The translations under genes and the position numbers were made by a program. From Herbiconiux flava (GTDB lineage Bacteria; Actinomycetota; Actinomycetes; Actinomycetales; Microbacteriaceae): a DNA stretch of 64,000 nucleotides. This document shows positions 27,784 to 35,198 of this stretch, one piece after another (position 1 is the first letter of the stretch; every line of letters begins with the position of its first letter). The stretch lies in assembly GCF_013409865.1 (NCBI RefSeq), contig NZ_JACCBM010000001.1, positions 3,596,001 through 3,660,000 of the forward strand, in the 5' to 3' direction. The notes under the pieces are model-generated. The model ran no database searches. It worked only from the letters and a program-made list of their open reading frames with translations, and had not been told where the DNA came from.

Positions 27784-29160
27784 TCAGCCCAGCGGCGCCC
27801 AGCTGCTCGGGCCCTCGCTGCCCGCGGGGTACTCGTCGAGCGGCACCGCGTCGCTCTTCCACGCCGCGATGACCGGCGCCAGGATGCGCCAGCCCTCGAC
27901 CGCGGAGTCACCCCGCACCCCGAGGGTGGGGTCGCCGTCGAGGATGCCCGCCAGCACCTCGCGGTAGGCCAGCAGCTGCCCGTCGCCGAACGTGGCCTCG
28001 AGGCTCGCGCGCTCGAGCTCGTAGGGGTCGCCGGGGCCGTTGATGTCGATCTCGAGCGACATCGCGTCGGGCGCCAGGAAGATCCGCAGCACCGTCGGAC
28101 GGCTCTCCCCCGTCAGCCCGACCGGCACCTGCTGGGCCGGCTTGAAGGTGATCACGATCTGACGCCGGCGCTCTCCGATGGCCTTGCCGGAGCGGAGGGT
28201 GATCGGAACGCCCTTCCAGCGCCAGGTCTGCACCTCGAGGGTGACCTCGGCGAGCGTCTCGGTCTCGCGCGCCGGGTCGACGCCCTTCTCGTCGGCGTAG
28301 CTCGGCAGCTCGCGGCCGTCGATGGTGCCGGCGGTGTAGCGCGCACGGCGGCTGGACTCCTCGGGGTCGTCGCCCCAGACGTGGGTGGCCCGGAGCACGA
28401 GCTCCTTGGCGTCGCGGAGGTCGTCCTGCCCGAGCGTCGACGGCGGTTCCATGGCGAGCACCGCCATGACCTGCAGCAGGTGGCTCTGGATCATGTCGAC
28501 CAGGGCGCCCGCGGTGTCGTAGTAGCCCGCGCGGCCCTCGAGGGCGAGCTGCTCGTCGTAGACGACGTCGATCTTCGCGATGTGCTCGGAGTTCCAGAGC
28601 GGCTCGAAGATGCGGTTGGCGAAACGGAGCCCCAGGATGTTGAACACCGTGGACCGGCCGAGGAAGTGGTCGACCCGGTGCACCTGGTTCTCGGGCACCA
28701 GCTTCGCGAGCTCGCCGTTCAGCGCTTCGGCGGTCTCGACGTCCATGCCGAAGGGCTTCTCGAGCGCGAGGGTGAGCCCGTCGGGGATGTCGACGCCCTG
28801 CAGCGTGGTGACGACCTTCGCGGCCACCGCGGGCGGGAGGGCGAAGTAGATGGCCGGGGTGCCGGTCGCCATGCCGAGCAGCTTCGTGAGCTCTCCGGCG
28901 TCGGTGACGTCGGCCTTGACGTACCGGGTGCCGGCGAGCAGCTTCTCGACGGCGGAGCCCTTCGCGTCGACCTGGGCGAAGGAGTCGGTGACGACCTTCC
29001 GCCACTCCTCGTCGCTCCACTCGGCGCCGCCGGCCCCGATCAGGGTGAGCGTGCGGTCGGGCTGAGCCGTGAGCAGCTGGGCGAGCCCGGGGAGCAGGAG
29101 GCGGGCGGTGAGGTCTCCGCTGGCGCCGAAGATCAGGAGCGTGTCGACACGTTGCGTCAT
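27784..29160 (-). CDS. zwf: glucose-6-phosphate dehydrogenase
   Basis: 458 residues from ATG 29160. The coenzyme motif GASGDLTARLL (residues 11-21), the EKPFG block and the active-site RVDHFLG (a variant of RIDHYLG) are present. At about 50 residues shorter than the common ~510, it resembles the shorter actinobacterial paralogue that stands away from tal/tkt/opcA genes. It makes 6-phosphogluconolactone and NADPH. Its isolated position suggests a second, specialised copy (inference). Confidence 0.88.
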   Translation of the reverse strand: MTQRVDTLLIFGASGDLTARLLLPGLAQLLTAQPDRTLTLIGAGGAEWSDEEWRKVVTDSFAQVDAKGSAVEKLLAGTRYVKADVTDAGELTKLLGMATGTPAIYFALPPAVAAKVVTTLQGVDIPDGLTLALEKPFGMDVETAEALNGELAKLVPENQVHRVDHFLGRSTVFNILGLRFANRIFEPLWNSEHIAKIDVVYDEQLALEGRAGYYDTAGALVDMIQSHLLQVMAVLAMEPPSTLGQDDLRDAKELVLRATHVWGDDPEESSRRARYTAGTIDGRELPSYADEKGVDPARETETLAEVTLEVQTWRWKGVPITLRSGKAIGERRRQIVITFKPAQQVPVGLTGESRPTVLRIFLAPDAMSLEIDINGPGDPYELERASLEATFGDGQLLAYREVLAGILDGDPTLGVRGDSAVEGWRILAPVIAAWKSDAVPLDEYPAGSEGPSSWAPLG

Positions 29161-29510
29161 GGCTCTCACAGTATCGCCCCGCCTCTTTCCCGCAACGCCC
29201 TCCCCGCACACCCACGGCAATACCCGGATCCGCCGCCCGACCGGCCACGCGGCCCGCGCGGGCCGCGTGGCTGTCGCGGAGGATGACGGGCGGAGGCGAC
29301 CACCCGAAGGCCGCCCCCACCCGTCGGTCATCGCGCGATCGCCCACCACCCCGAGCTGACGATTGAACGGGGCTACGCCGACGTCTGCCGGCGACGACCG
29401 CGCCGGTGATGACCCGGCGTGATGCCTCTGCCATTCTCGGCGGCGATCCGGTCGGGGTGTGATGAGTAATCCCTACTCCACTTCGCGACCCGTCCCGCCC
29501 GCGCCCGCCC
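29161..29510. other. 350-bp intergenic region between zwf and the LuxR gene
   Basis: No credible gene is seen. It holds a perfect 28-base palindrome (29244-29271) and, close to the LuxR 3' end, a dyad GAGTA-ATCCC-TACTC (29464-29478). On the minus strand the dyad is followed by TCACACCC, exactly as in the site before the lipoprotein gene at 49645. A promoter there would give zwf a ~300-base leader or drive a small RNA. Confidence 0.6.
29244..29271. repeat. perfect 28-bp palindrome
   Basis: Each half is GCCACGCGGCCCGC / GCGGGCCGCGTGGC with no loop bases. It may be the terminator of the minus-strand LuxR gene or a cruciform/protein site. Confidence 0.75.
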
Positions 29511-32369
29511 TCACTCCCCCGTCAGCGAGTACTCCTCGTACGGGTTCTCCAGCTGCAGCGCGCTCAGCTCGGCGGCGAGTTCCCGCCGGCTCGCGATGCC
29601 CAGCTTCTTGTAGATGCGCGCGAGGTGGTTGTCGACCGTCCGCACGGAGATCCCGTACTCGGCGGCCAGCTCGGCGCTGGTGCGGTGCGACGCCGCTCCC
29701 GAGGCCAGCTGCCACTCCCGATCGGTCAGGGGCATGACCCGCGGATGCGTCTGCCGCCGCCGGTGCGCCATCGCCACCCCCGCCCGCACCGTCCACGAGT
29801 CGGCCAGCCGGTGCGCCCGCGAGGCGCGCACGAGGTCGCCGTCGGAGTGGTCCGCCGCCCACCGCGCGGCGTCGATCGCCGGGCCGAGCAGCCCGGCCTC
29901 GGCGAGCTCCTTCGCGATCGGCAGCACGTCGTTCCGGGCGATCACGGCCCGGGCGTGCGACTCGCAGATCGGGAACGCGCTGCGGGCGGCGATCAGGTGC
30001 GGCAGCATCACGGTCGCCCCCACCACCGGCTCGATGCGCACGGCCTCGTAGGCCACGAGCGCCGCCAGGTACCGCTGCCCGCCGTCGGCGGCCTTGTGCA
30101 GGGCGGGCCCGAGGCTCCGGATGGCGAACCCCGGCCGCCCCGCCGACGCCGACACCCAGGCGCGAGCCAGCGACGCGTACAGCTCGACCTTGGGGTCGCG
30201 CACCTCGGCCGGCGTGAGCTGATCGAGCCAGCTGCGCGCGATCGCGAACCGCCCCGTGCGCGCGGCGACCGCCGCCGACAGGGCGTCGGCGGTGGGGAGG
30301 AGGCCGGCGATGTCCCGCCAGACCAGGTCGCGACGCCCCTCCTGGATGTACTTCCAGGCCCGCGCCGGCGACCCCGTGTGCAGCTCGATCATCGCGAGCG
30401 CGAACTTCCACATCCCGCGGGCGCTGGGGTTCGATTCCTCCGCACGGGCCAAATTGGCGCGAGCGGCGGCCCGAGCATCCGGGAACCTCGCCGTGAACGA
30501 GAGCACCAGCACCTCGCTCAGCTGCAGGAGGTCACGGGCATTGGGCAGCACGTCGCGGAAGCGGTCGCACTCGGCGAGCCCCCGCTCGACCGCCTCGCCG
30601 GCGAGCGTGAGGTTGCCGCCCATGGTGTGCAGCGTGGCCGTGAGGATGAGGAGATTCAGGTCGGCGGGTGTCTCGACGGGCCCGAGCACCGAGATCGACT
30701 CCAGCTCGGCCGAGAGCCCCTGGCCGGCCATCAGCCGCCACTTCACGAGGTCGGACTCGACGAGGGCCCGCAGCGAGGCGTCGCCGATGTGCGCCAGCAC
30801 GGGTTCGACCCGGGTGACGGCGAGCTCGGGCTGCAGGGTGCGGAACGCGAGGTGGTTGCCTTCGGCCTGCGCGAGCTGCGCCAGGAAGAGTTCGGGCGCC
30901 GCGGGCCCGGCCTGCTCGACGGCCCGCCAGGCGGCGGCGAAGAATTCGCTCGCCTCGCGGATGCGTCCGATCTGCGACAGCGCCTGCGCCCGCACGTACT
31001 CACCGGTCGCCCGGAGCACCGGCTCGGACGCCCCGCCCGCCACCGCGTGCGCCCCGAGCGTGATCGCGGTGGAGTAGCGCTGCTCGCTCAGCTCGCGCCG
31101 CGCCAGCTCGAGCAGGGTCGGTGCGGCGACGGGCTGCCCCGCGGCGAGCTGCAGCAGCGAGCGCCGCACGACGTGCTCGGGGTAGCCGTCGAGCATGTCG
31201 GCGCCGGCGGCCGAGAACCCGGGCAGCTCGGCCTCGGAGACCGTGCTGCGCATGACGGCTGCGAAGAGCGGATGCGCGAGCCCCACCCACACGCGCCCGT
31301 CCGCCGTGCGCGTCCGGACGTACCCCTGCGCCTCGGCGAGCCGCGTGGCCCGGGCACTCACGCCCGACGTCCCGCCCTGCTCGACCGGCAGCTCGCCCGC
31401 GACGGAGAGCAGCGCCAGGAGGTCCCCGACGAACTCGTCGGCGGCCAGCGGATCGACGGGGAGCGAGGCGACGACGCCCTCGGACAGCACGGTCCAGGCG
31501 GTGCGCCACTCGCCCGCGTCGTCGGCGAGGTCGCAGACGCCGACCGCGGCCTCGGCCAGCTCGACGAGCGTGCGGGTGCTGCCGGCGGACAGGCGCACCA
31601 TCTCGTCGGCGGCGGCCGACCCGACGCTGCGCCCCAGCCGGTCCTTCACGATGGCGTGCGCGTCGGCGGCCGACAGCGGGGGCAGATCGACCACGACCCC
31701 GGCGTGCCGCCAGAACCCGGCGTCGCCGCCGCCCTCCTCGTCCGGCCCAGCGGCCTCAGCGGCTCGCACGGCATCGCTCGCCTCCGGCCCGGCCGCTTCG
31801 GAAGCAGGGGGCGCCGCGGGGGCGCTCGTGCCCCGGGTTGCGGCGCCGGCTCGGGAGCTGCCGCCGCGGCGACCGCGGGTGGCGCCGGGGAGCTCGCGGG
31901 TCGCCTTGGCGACCAGCACCGAGGCCTGCCCGGCGTTGACGACCTGCTCGAGCAGGCAGCGGCTGGCGGGGTCGAGGTGGTCGGCGTCGTCGACGACCAG
32001 CAGGATGCCCGGCTCGTTCATCGCGCGATGGGACTCCACCACGGCGGCGCTGTCACCCCCGCTCACGGGCAGCGCCGCCAGCACGGGGGCCAGAGCGCCG
32101 AGCGGCACGGCGCGGAGGTCGGAGCGACCGCGGATGACGTGCACCGTGCGCTCCGCCCCGACGGCCTCGGCGACCGCGTCGAGGAAGGCCGTTCGGCCGA
32201 CACCCGGCCGTCCGGTGACGAGCACGACGGAGCGGCGGCCGCGGTTCGTGAGGGCCGAGACGGTCTGCGCGAACGCGCGGTCGCGGCCGTGCAGGCGGTG
32301 GCCGCCCCGGGCGAAGAGGGTCTGCCTGGTGCTGCGCGACGTCGGCGTCGCGCCGGTTCGAGGTGCCAT
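29511..32369 (-). CDS. large LuxR-family ATP-binding regulator (STAND/LAL type)
   Basis: 952 residues. An N-terminal AAA/STAND module has Walker A at about residues 53-60 (GRPGVGRT, with Arg in place of the usual Lys) and Walker B near LLVVDDADHLD. It contains a disordered Ala/Gly/Arg/Glu insertion around 170-220, a long helical-repeat sensor region, and a C-terminal LuxR HTH (residues ~885-940, SAELAAEYGISVRTVDNHLARIYKKLGI). Proteins of this class integrate a ligand and ATP to activate genes. The Arg at the Walker A Lys site may weaken ATP hydrolysis. A dyad lies 39 bases upstream. Confidence 0.9.
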   Translation of the reverse strand: MAPRTGATPTSRSTRQTLFARGGHRLHGRDRAFAQTVSALTNRGRRSVVLVTGRPGVGRTAFLDAVAEAVGAERTVHVIRGRSDLRAVPLGALAPVLAALPVSGGDSAAVVESHRAMNEPGILLVVDDADHLDPASRCLLEQVVNAGQASVLVAKATRELPGATRGRRGGSSRAGAATRGTSAPAAPPASEAAGPEASDAVRAAEAAGPDEEGGGDAGFWRHAGVVVDLPPLSAADAHAIVKDRLGRSVGSAAADEMVRLSAGSTRTLVELAEAAVGVCDLADDAGEWRTAWTVLSEGVVASLPVDPLAADEFVGDLLALLSVAGELPVEQGGTSGVSARATRLAEAQGYVRTRTADGRVWVGLAHPLFAAVMRSTVSEAELPGFSAAGADMLDGYPEHVVRRSLLQLAAGQPVAAPTLLELARRELSEQRYSTAITLGAHAVAGGASEPVLRATGEYVRAQALSQIGRIREASEFFAAAWRAVEQAGPAAPELFLAQLAQAEGNHLAFRTLQPELAVTRVEPVLAHIGDASLRALVESDLVKWRLMAGQGLSAELESISVLGPVETPADLNLLILTATLHTMGGNLTLAGEAVERGLAECDRFRDVLPNARDLLQLSEVLVLSFTARFPDARAAARANLARAEESNPSARGMWKFALAMIELHTGSPARAWKYIQEGRRDLVWRDIAGLLPTADALSAAVAARTGRFAIARSWLDQLTPAEVRDPKVELYASLARAWVSASAGRPGFAIRSLGPALHKAADGGQRYLAALVAYEAVRIEPVVGATVMLPHLIAARSAFPICESHARAVIARNDVLPIAKELAEAGLLGPAIDAARWAADHSDGDLVRASRAHRLADSWTVRAGVAMAHRRRQTHPRVMPLTDREWQLASGAASHRTSAELAAEYGISVRTVDNHLARIYKKLGIASRRELAAELSALQLENPYEEYSLTGE

Positions 32370-32407
32370 GGTGGGTTCTCCTTCTCAGGCGCCTGGGCTG
32401 TGCGCCT

Positions 32408-32422
32408 GAGTAGGTTCTACTC
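32408..32422. promoter_or_regulatory. GAGTA-N5-TACTC dyad before the LuxR gene
   Basis: GAGTAGGTTCTACTC lies 39 bases upstream of the start codon. The same dyad occurs 38 bases before the lipoprotein gene at 49607. It is a good candidate for autoregulatory LuxR binding. Confidence 0.6.
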
Positions 32423-32483
32423 ACAATTCCGACCCCGCAGCGGGGCTTTCACCGCGGTTACGTAGTGCCGGCCCCCGCGTTGC

Positions 32484-32502
32484 GTAGTGCCCGGCGCACT
32501 AC
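32484..32502. repeat. short hairpin with repeated CGTAGTGC words
   Basis: GTAGTGC (32484-32490) and GCACTAC (32496-32502) form a 7-bp stem. A further direct copy of CGTAGTGCC lies at 32461. The region from the LuxR promoter to attL is host sequence without a convincing gene. Confidence 0.5.
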
Positions 32503-32630
32503 TCCGCAGTCGCCCGCGCTGGTCACCCCCACTTGGGTGTCCGTGCCGCGCTCGGACTGGTCCCCGGGCGGCGTTGTGCTCGACGCTGGCGCGGCATCGT
32601 CACGCACGCCGTCGAAGACCTGGTTAACGA

Positions 32631-32663
32631 CGAAACCGCCCGGCGTGAGGCCGGACGGTTTCG
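32631..32663 (-). terminator. terminator of the original tRNA-Lys transcript
   Basis: CGAAACCG/CGGTTTCG and CCGGC/GCCGG pair around a GTGAG loop. It stands five bases outside attL, in the host flank, where the tRNA-Lys 3' end lay before integration. The prophage now separates it from the functional tRNA by 16 kb. Confidence 0.75.
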
Positions 32664-32668
32664 GTGTG

Positions 32669-32703
32669 GTGCACCCCCTCGGACTTGAACCGAGAACCCA
32701 CTG
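32669..32703. other. attL (35-bp core, left)
   Basis: Identical to 48913-48947. It starts GTGCACCCCCTCGG and ends AACCCACTG. It is the displaced 3' part of the tRNA-Lys gene (T-arm, acceptor and half of the anticodon stem). The base after the core is C here and A at attR. Confidence 0.93.
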
Positions 32704-32736
32704 CTTAACGGCCGTCGCACCCCTGGCGCTCGTCGC

Positions 32737-32916
32737 ATGACCCGCAAGTTCTACGTCTCGTTCCGCGAATCCGCGGTCATCACAGAGTTTGTGGTGGCCG
32801 GGACGAAGCGCGAGGCGATAGCGAAAGTGCGGGACGGCCTGGGCGAGCGCATCGGCTTTGAGATAGACGAGACCCGCAACCCGACCAACTTCGCGGCCGT
32901 CGAGGAAGCGGAATGA
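32737..32916 (+). CDS. small phage protein, first gene of the integrase operon
   Basis: 59 residues, mixed beta/alpha with EFVVAGTKREAIAKVRDGL in the middle and an acidic tail; no family recognised. In the excised circle its ATG overlaps the TGA of the long repressor form (ATGA), so in the free phage it would be translated by coupling to the repressor. In the prophage that link is broken. It overlaps the next ORF by ATGA. Confidence 0.65.
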   Translation: MTRKFYVSFRESAVITEFVVAGTKREAIAKVRDGLGERIGFEIDETRNPTNFAAVEEAE

Positions 32917-33032
32917 GCCCGCTCGTGTGCTCGGGCGAGGCGCTGCACCACGACTGGCAGTCGCTCGGGACGGACGACCGCGGGACCGAGTTCGTGGAGT
33001 GCTACCACTGCCACGAGCTTTCGGAGCGGTAG
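32913..33032 (+). CDS. 39-residue Cys/His phage peptide
   Basis: Its ATG overlaps the previous stop by four bases. The C-terminal ECYHCHE motif (C30, H32, C33, H34) plus Cys6 and His12/13 could bind zinc. Such tiny Cys-rich proteins are frequent in small actinophages; the function is unknown. The integrase start follows 92 bases later. Confidence 0.6.
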   Translation: MSPLVCSGEALHHDWQSLGTDDRGTEFVECYHCHELSER

Positions 33033-33124
33033 GCGTGCGTTCGGTGCCGGTCAACCCACCCGTTCGGATTGTTCGCTCTGAGCGGATCGCGGCGCGTAAT
33101 CCGGCCAGGCTACGAACCATAGGT

Positions 33125-33961
33125 ATGTCGAACAAGCTCATGGCACCGGCGCCGTGGGCTGAGCCGATCACTATCTACATCTCGTGGCTGCGCTCAGCTA
33201 ACCGCCCCGACTCCACTATCAAGCAATACTCATACCGCCTGCGCCGCTTCGCGGCCGACACCGGGCGCGACCCGTTCGCCGTCACCGTCGATGACCTGAC
33301 GAGCTACCTCGGGGCCGAACATCGGCTCTGGGGACGGAACACCAGGCGGGGCGCGCGCAACGCTCTGCGGTCGTTCTACACCTGGGCGCACTCCACCGGC
33401 CGGATGACGACCAACCCGGCACTCCTGACGCCACCTGCGCCCGCCAAGCGGGGCTACGCGCGTCCGGCGTCGGCCGATGCGATCGCGTTCGGTCTCTGGG
33501 GCGCTGACGAGCGCTCAGCCCTGCTCGTGCTGCTCGGGTACAAGATGGGGCTCCGCTGCATCGAAATGTCGCTCTGCCACACCAGCGACCTACGCCGCGA
33601 GGGCCCCCGGTGGATACTCCGCGTGCACGGCAAGGGCGAGCGCGATCGCGACGTTCCGGTCCCGCCCGATGTGCTCGCGCGGATTCAGCGCCTCCCGGCC
33701 GGGTGGTTCTTCCCCGGCCAGATCGACGGCCACCTGTCCAACGGGCACGTGTCCAAGCTGCTCAGCCGAGCGCTCCCAGAGGGCGTCACCGGCCACATGC
33801 TCCGGCACTCGGCCGCGACCCGCGTCCACAAAGCCGCGGGCGGGAACATCCGGATCACCCAGCGCTTCCTCGGGCACGCAAGCTCGGAGACCACCGACAT
33901 TTACACGGAGGTCGAAGAACCCGAACTGCACGACGCGGTGCTGGCCGCTGCGGCCGCGTAG
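33125..33961 (+). CDS. int: tyrosine-family phage integrase
   Basis: 278 residues from ATG 33125; the frame is open upstream to 32927 but that part overlaps the 39-residue gene. An N-terminal SAM-like core-binding domain (about 1-95) precedes a catalytic domain with Arg in the MGLRCIEMSLC block, Lys in HGKGERDRDVPV, His-x-x-Arg in HMLRHSAATR, His in LGHASSETT and the nucleophile Tyr in DIYTEV. The protein ends VLAAAAA, an ssrA-like C-terminus that could make it short-lived. It catalyses integration at tRNA-Lys. Confidence 0.95.
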   Translation: MSNKLMAPAPWAEPITIYISWLRSANRPDSTIKQYSYRLRRFAADTGRDPFAVTVDDLTSYLGAEHRLWGRNTRRGARNALRSFYTWAHSTGRMTTNPALLTPPAPAKRGYARPASADAIAFGLWGADERSALLVLLGYKMGLRCIEMSLCHTSDLRREGPRWILRVHGKGERDRDVPVPPDVLARIQRLPAGWFFPGQIDGHLSNGHVSKLLSRALPEGVTGHMLRHSAATRVHKAAGGNIRITQRFLGHASSETTDIYTEVEEPELHDAVLAAAAA

Positions 33962-33977
33962 GCGCTACCCTTCGGGC

Positions 33978-34151
33978 ATGACACCCTTCGAGCTCATCGG
34001 TTACCCCATCGCCGCGGTCATCACTTTCGTGGTGCTCTACTACGTGGTTCGGGGAGCCATCCTGTCGGCCTTGCGGGAGCACACGCGCACGAGCACCACG
34101 GCGGTGTCTCTGGTCACGTCGAAGTTCCACAAGGCCGACAGCGACGCCTAG
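33978..34151 (+). CDS. small phage membrane protein
   Basis: 57 residues with one strong membrane helix (about residues 8-32) and a basic/Thr-rich tail. It starts 17 bases after the integrase stop (with a weak CTTCGGGC before it) and converges on the holin-like gene, whose stop it overlaps by four bases. It could be a superinfection or lysis-timing factor, but nothing proves this. Confidence 0.6.
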   Translation: MTPFELIGYPIAAVITFVVLYYVVRGAILSALREHTRTSTTAVSLVTSKFHKADSDA

Positions 34152-34480
34152 AGGCCGTGCTTCGGCCCCACGTTGACCTCCACTTCATCGGAGGTCGGCG
34201 CGGTGCCCCGCTCGGCCAGCAGCCGGGTCAGGCGGATGTTCTCGTTCACGATGGCGCTCGTGGTGCCGTTCGTCTGCCGGGCGATCGTGTCGAGCTTCTC
34301 GCCCTGCTTGCCGAGCGCGTAGAACGTGCCGGCCGCGGAGACTGCGAGGCCGAGCACGGTCACGAGCAGAGTCGTGAACGTGGCCGACGCCTCGGGCTTG
34401 ATGATCAGAATGACGACGGCGCCCGTCAGGCCGACCGCGGCCAGGATGATGAAGCAGACGAATACGACGGTCTTGTTCAC
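34148..34480 (-). CDS. holin-like membrane protein
   Basis: 110 residues from a GTG that overlaps the lysin stop by GTGA. Two membrane helices (about residues 4-27 and 36-57) are followed by a hydrophilic, helical C-terminal tail. Position directly after the lysin and size fit a class II holin. Last gene of the late operon. Confidence 0.65.
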   Translation of the reverse strand: MNKTVVFVCFIILAAVGLTGAVVILIIKPEASATFTTLLVTVLGLAVSAAGTFYALGKQGEKLDTIARQTNGTTSAIVNENIRLTRLLAERGTAPTSDEVEVNVGPKHGL

Positions 34481-35190
34481 GCGTTCACCTCGGCGGTGAT
34501 ACGCGAGATGGTCTCGGCCTCGGCGTCGGTGAAGGTGTCCGGCTCGAAGTCGAACGTCTTCCCTCCCGACTGGCGGCCGTAGAGGGCGCGCTTCATCAGG
34601 TCGAACTCGTCGGGGCCGAGCCCCTTGCGCTTGCCGGTGATGCCGACGACCGCGCCGACTCCGCTCGTGAACCAGATCAGAAACATGGGTACTCTCCTTC
34701 GGATTGGCCGACCGGGGGTCGGCTCGGGGATGGACTCGGGGGCCGGGGTGGCCTCGAGCGATTGGATACCGGCGATCGGGTTGCCGCCGTAGTCTTCGGT
34801 CCAACCCAGGTAGCCGCCTCGGCGGGCTCGGGTGATCGACTCGATCGTCTGGGTGGACACGGACGCTGCGCCTGCGTAGTCCGTGGTGCGGCACCAGCCG
34901 TCACCCAGTGAGATGACGATGTGACCGGCGGTGTTGCCGGACGGGCCGGTCTCCCAGTAGCAGGGCACGCCGGGGGGCGGGTACATGTCGCCCTCGTGCT
35001 TGTAGTTCGAGAAGTAGTAGCCGTCTTTCGCCTCGGTCCAGGCGCCGTTCGGGGGGCCGCCGTTGTCGCCCAGGCGGGAGCCGGGGCGGCCCATGGCCCA
35101 GTCCACGAAATCGAGGCAGAGGCCGGACGCTCGCCACCTGCCGATGCTGAGGGCGCGATCAATGGAGGCGGACGGGTCGATGAGTGTCAT
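34477..35190 (-). CDS. phage endolysin (CHAP/NlpC-like cysteine peptidase)
   Basis: 237 residues. The N-terminal ~150 hold a candidate Cys25 (SGLCLDFVDWAMG) and His90 (NTAGHIVISLG), the Cys-His layout of CHAP/NlpC/P60 amidases, with a conserved GYLGWTEDYGG block. A Pro-rich linker near 150-165 leads to a second, unrecognised ~70-residue region that may bind the wall or be a fused virion part. It would cut peptidoglycan at lysis together with the holin. Confidence 0.75.
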   Translation of the reverse strand: MTLIDPSASIDRALSIGRWRASGLCLDFVDWAMGRPGSRLGDNGGPPNGAWTEAKDGYYFSNYKHEGDMYPPPGVPCYWETGPSGNTAGHIVISLGDGWCRTTDYAGAASVSTQTIESITRARRGGYLGWTEDYGGNPIAGIQSLEATPAPESIPEPTPGRPIRRRVPMFLIWFTSGVGAVVGITGKRKGLGPDEFDLMKRALYGRQSGGKTFDFEPDTFTDAEAETISRITAEVNA

Positions 35191-35198
35191 GGTGACTC

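Noticed and set aside
27784..29160. Truncated zwf pseudogene
   Set aside because: Although shorter than the usual ~510 residues, the key motifs and both domains are intact with no frameshift.
32465..32740. 91-codon plus-strand ORF ending HPLGLEPRTHCLTAVAPLALVA
   Set aside because: It crosses host intergenic sequence, a terminator and attL. Only its end is meaningful, as the phage half of the repressor gene.
32927..33124. Upstream extension of the integrase
   Set aside because: It overlaps the 39-residue gene and has no integrase-like sequence; ATG 33125 starts the core-binding domain.
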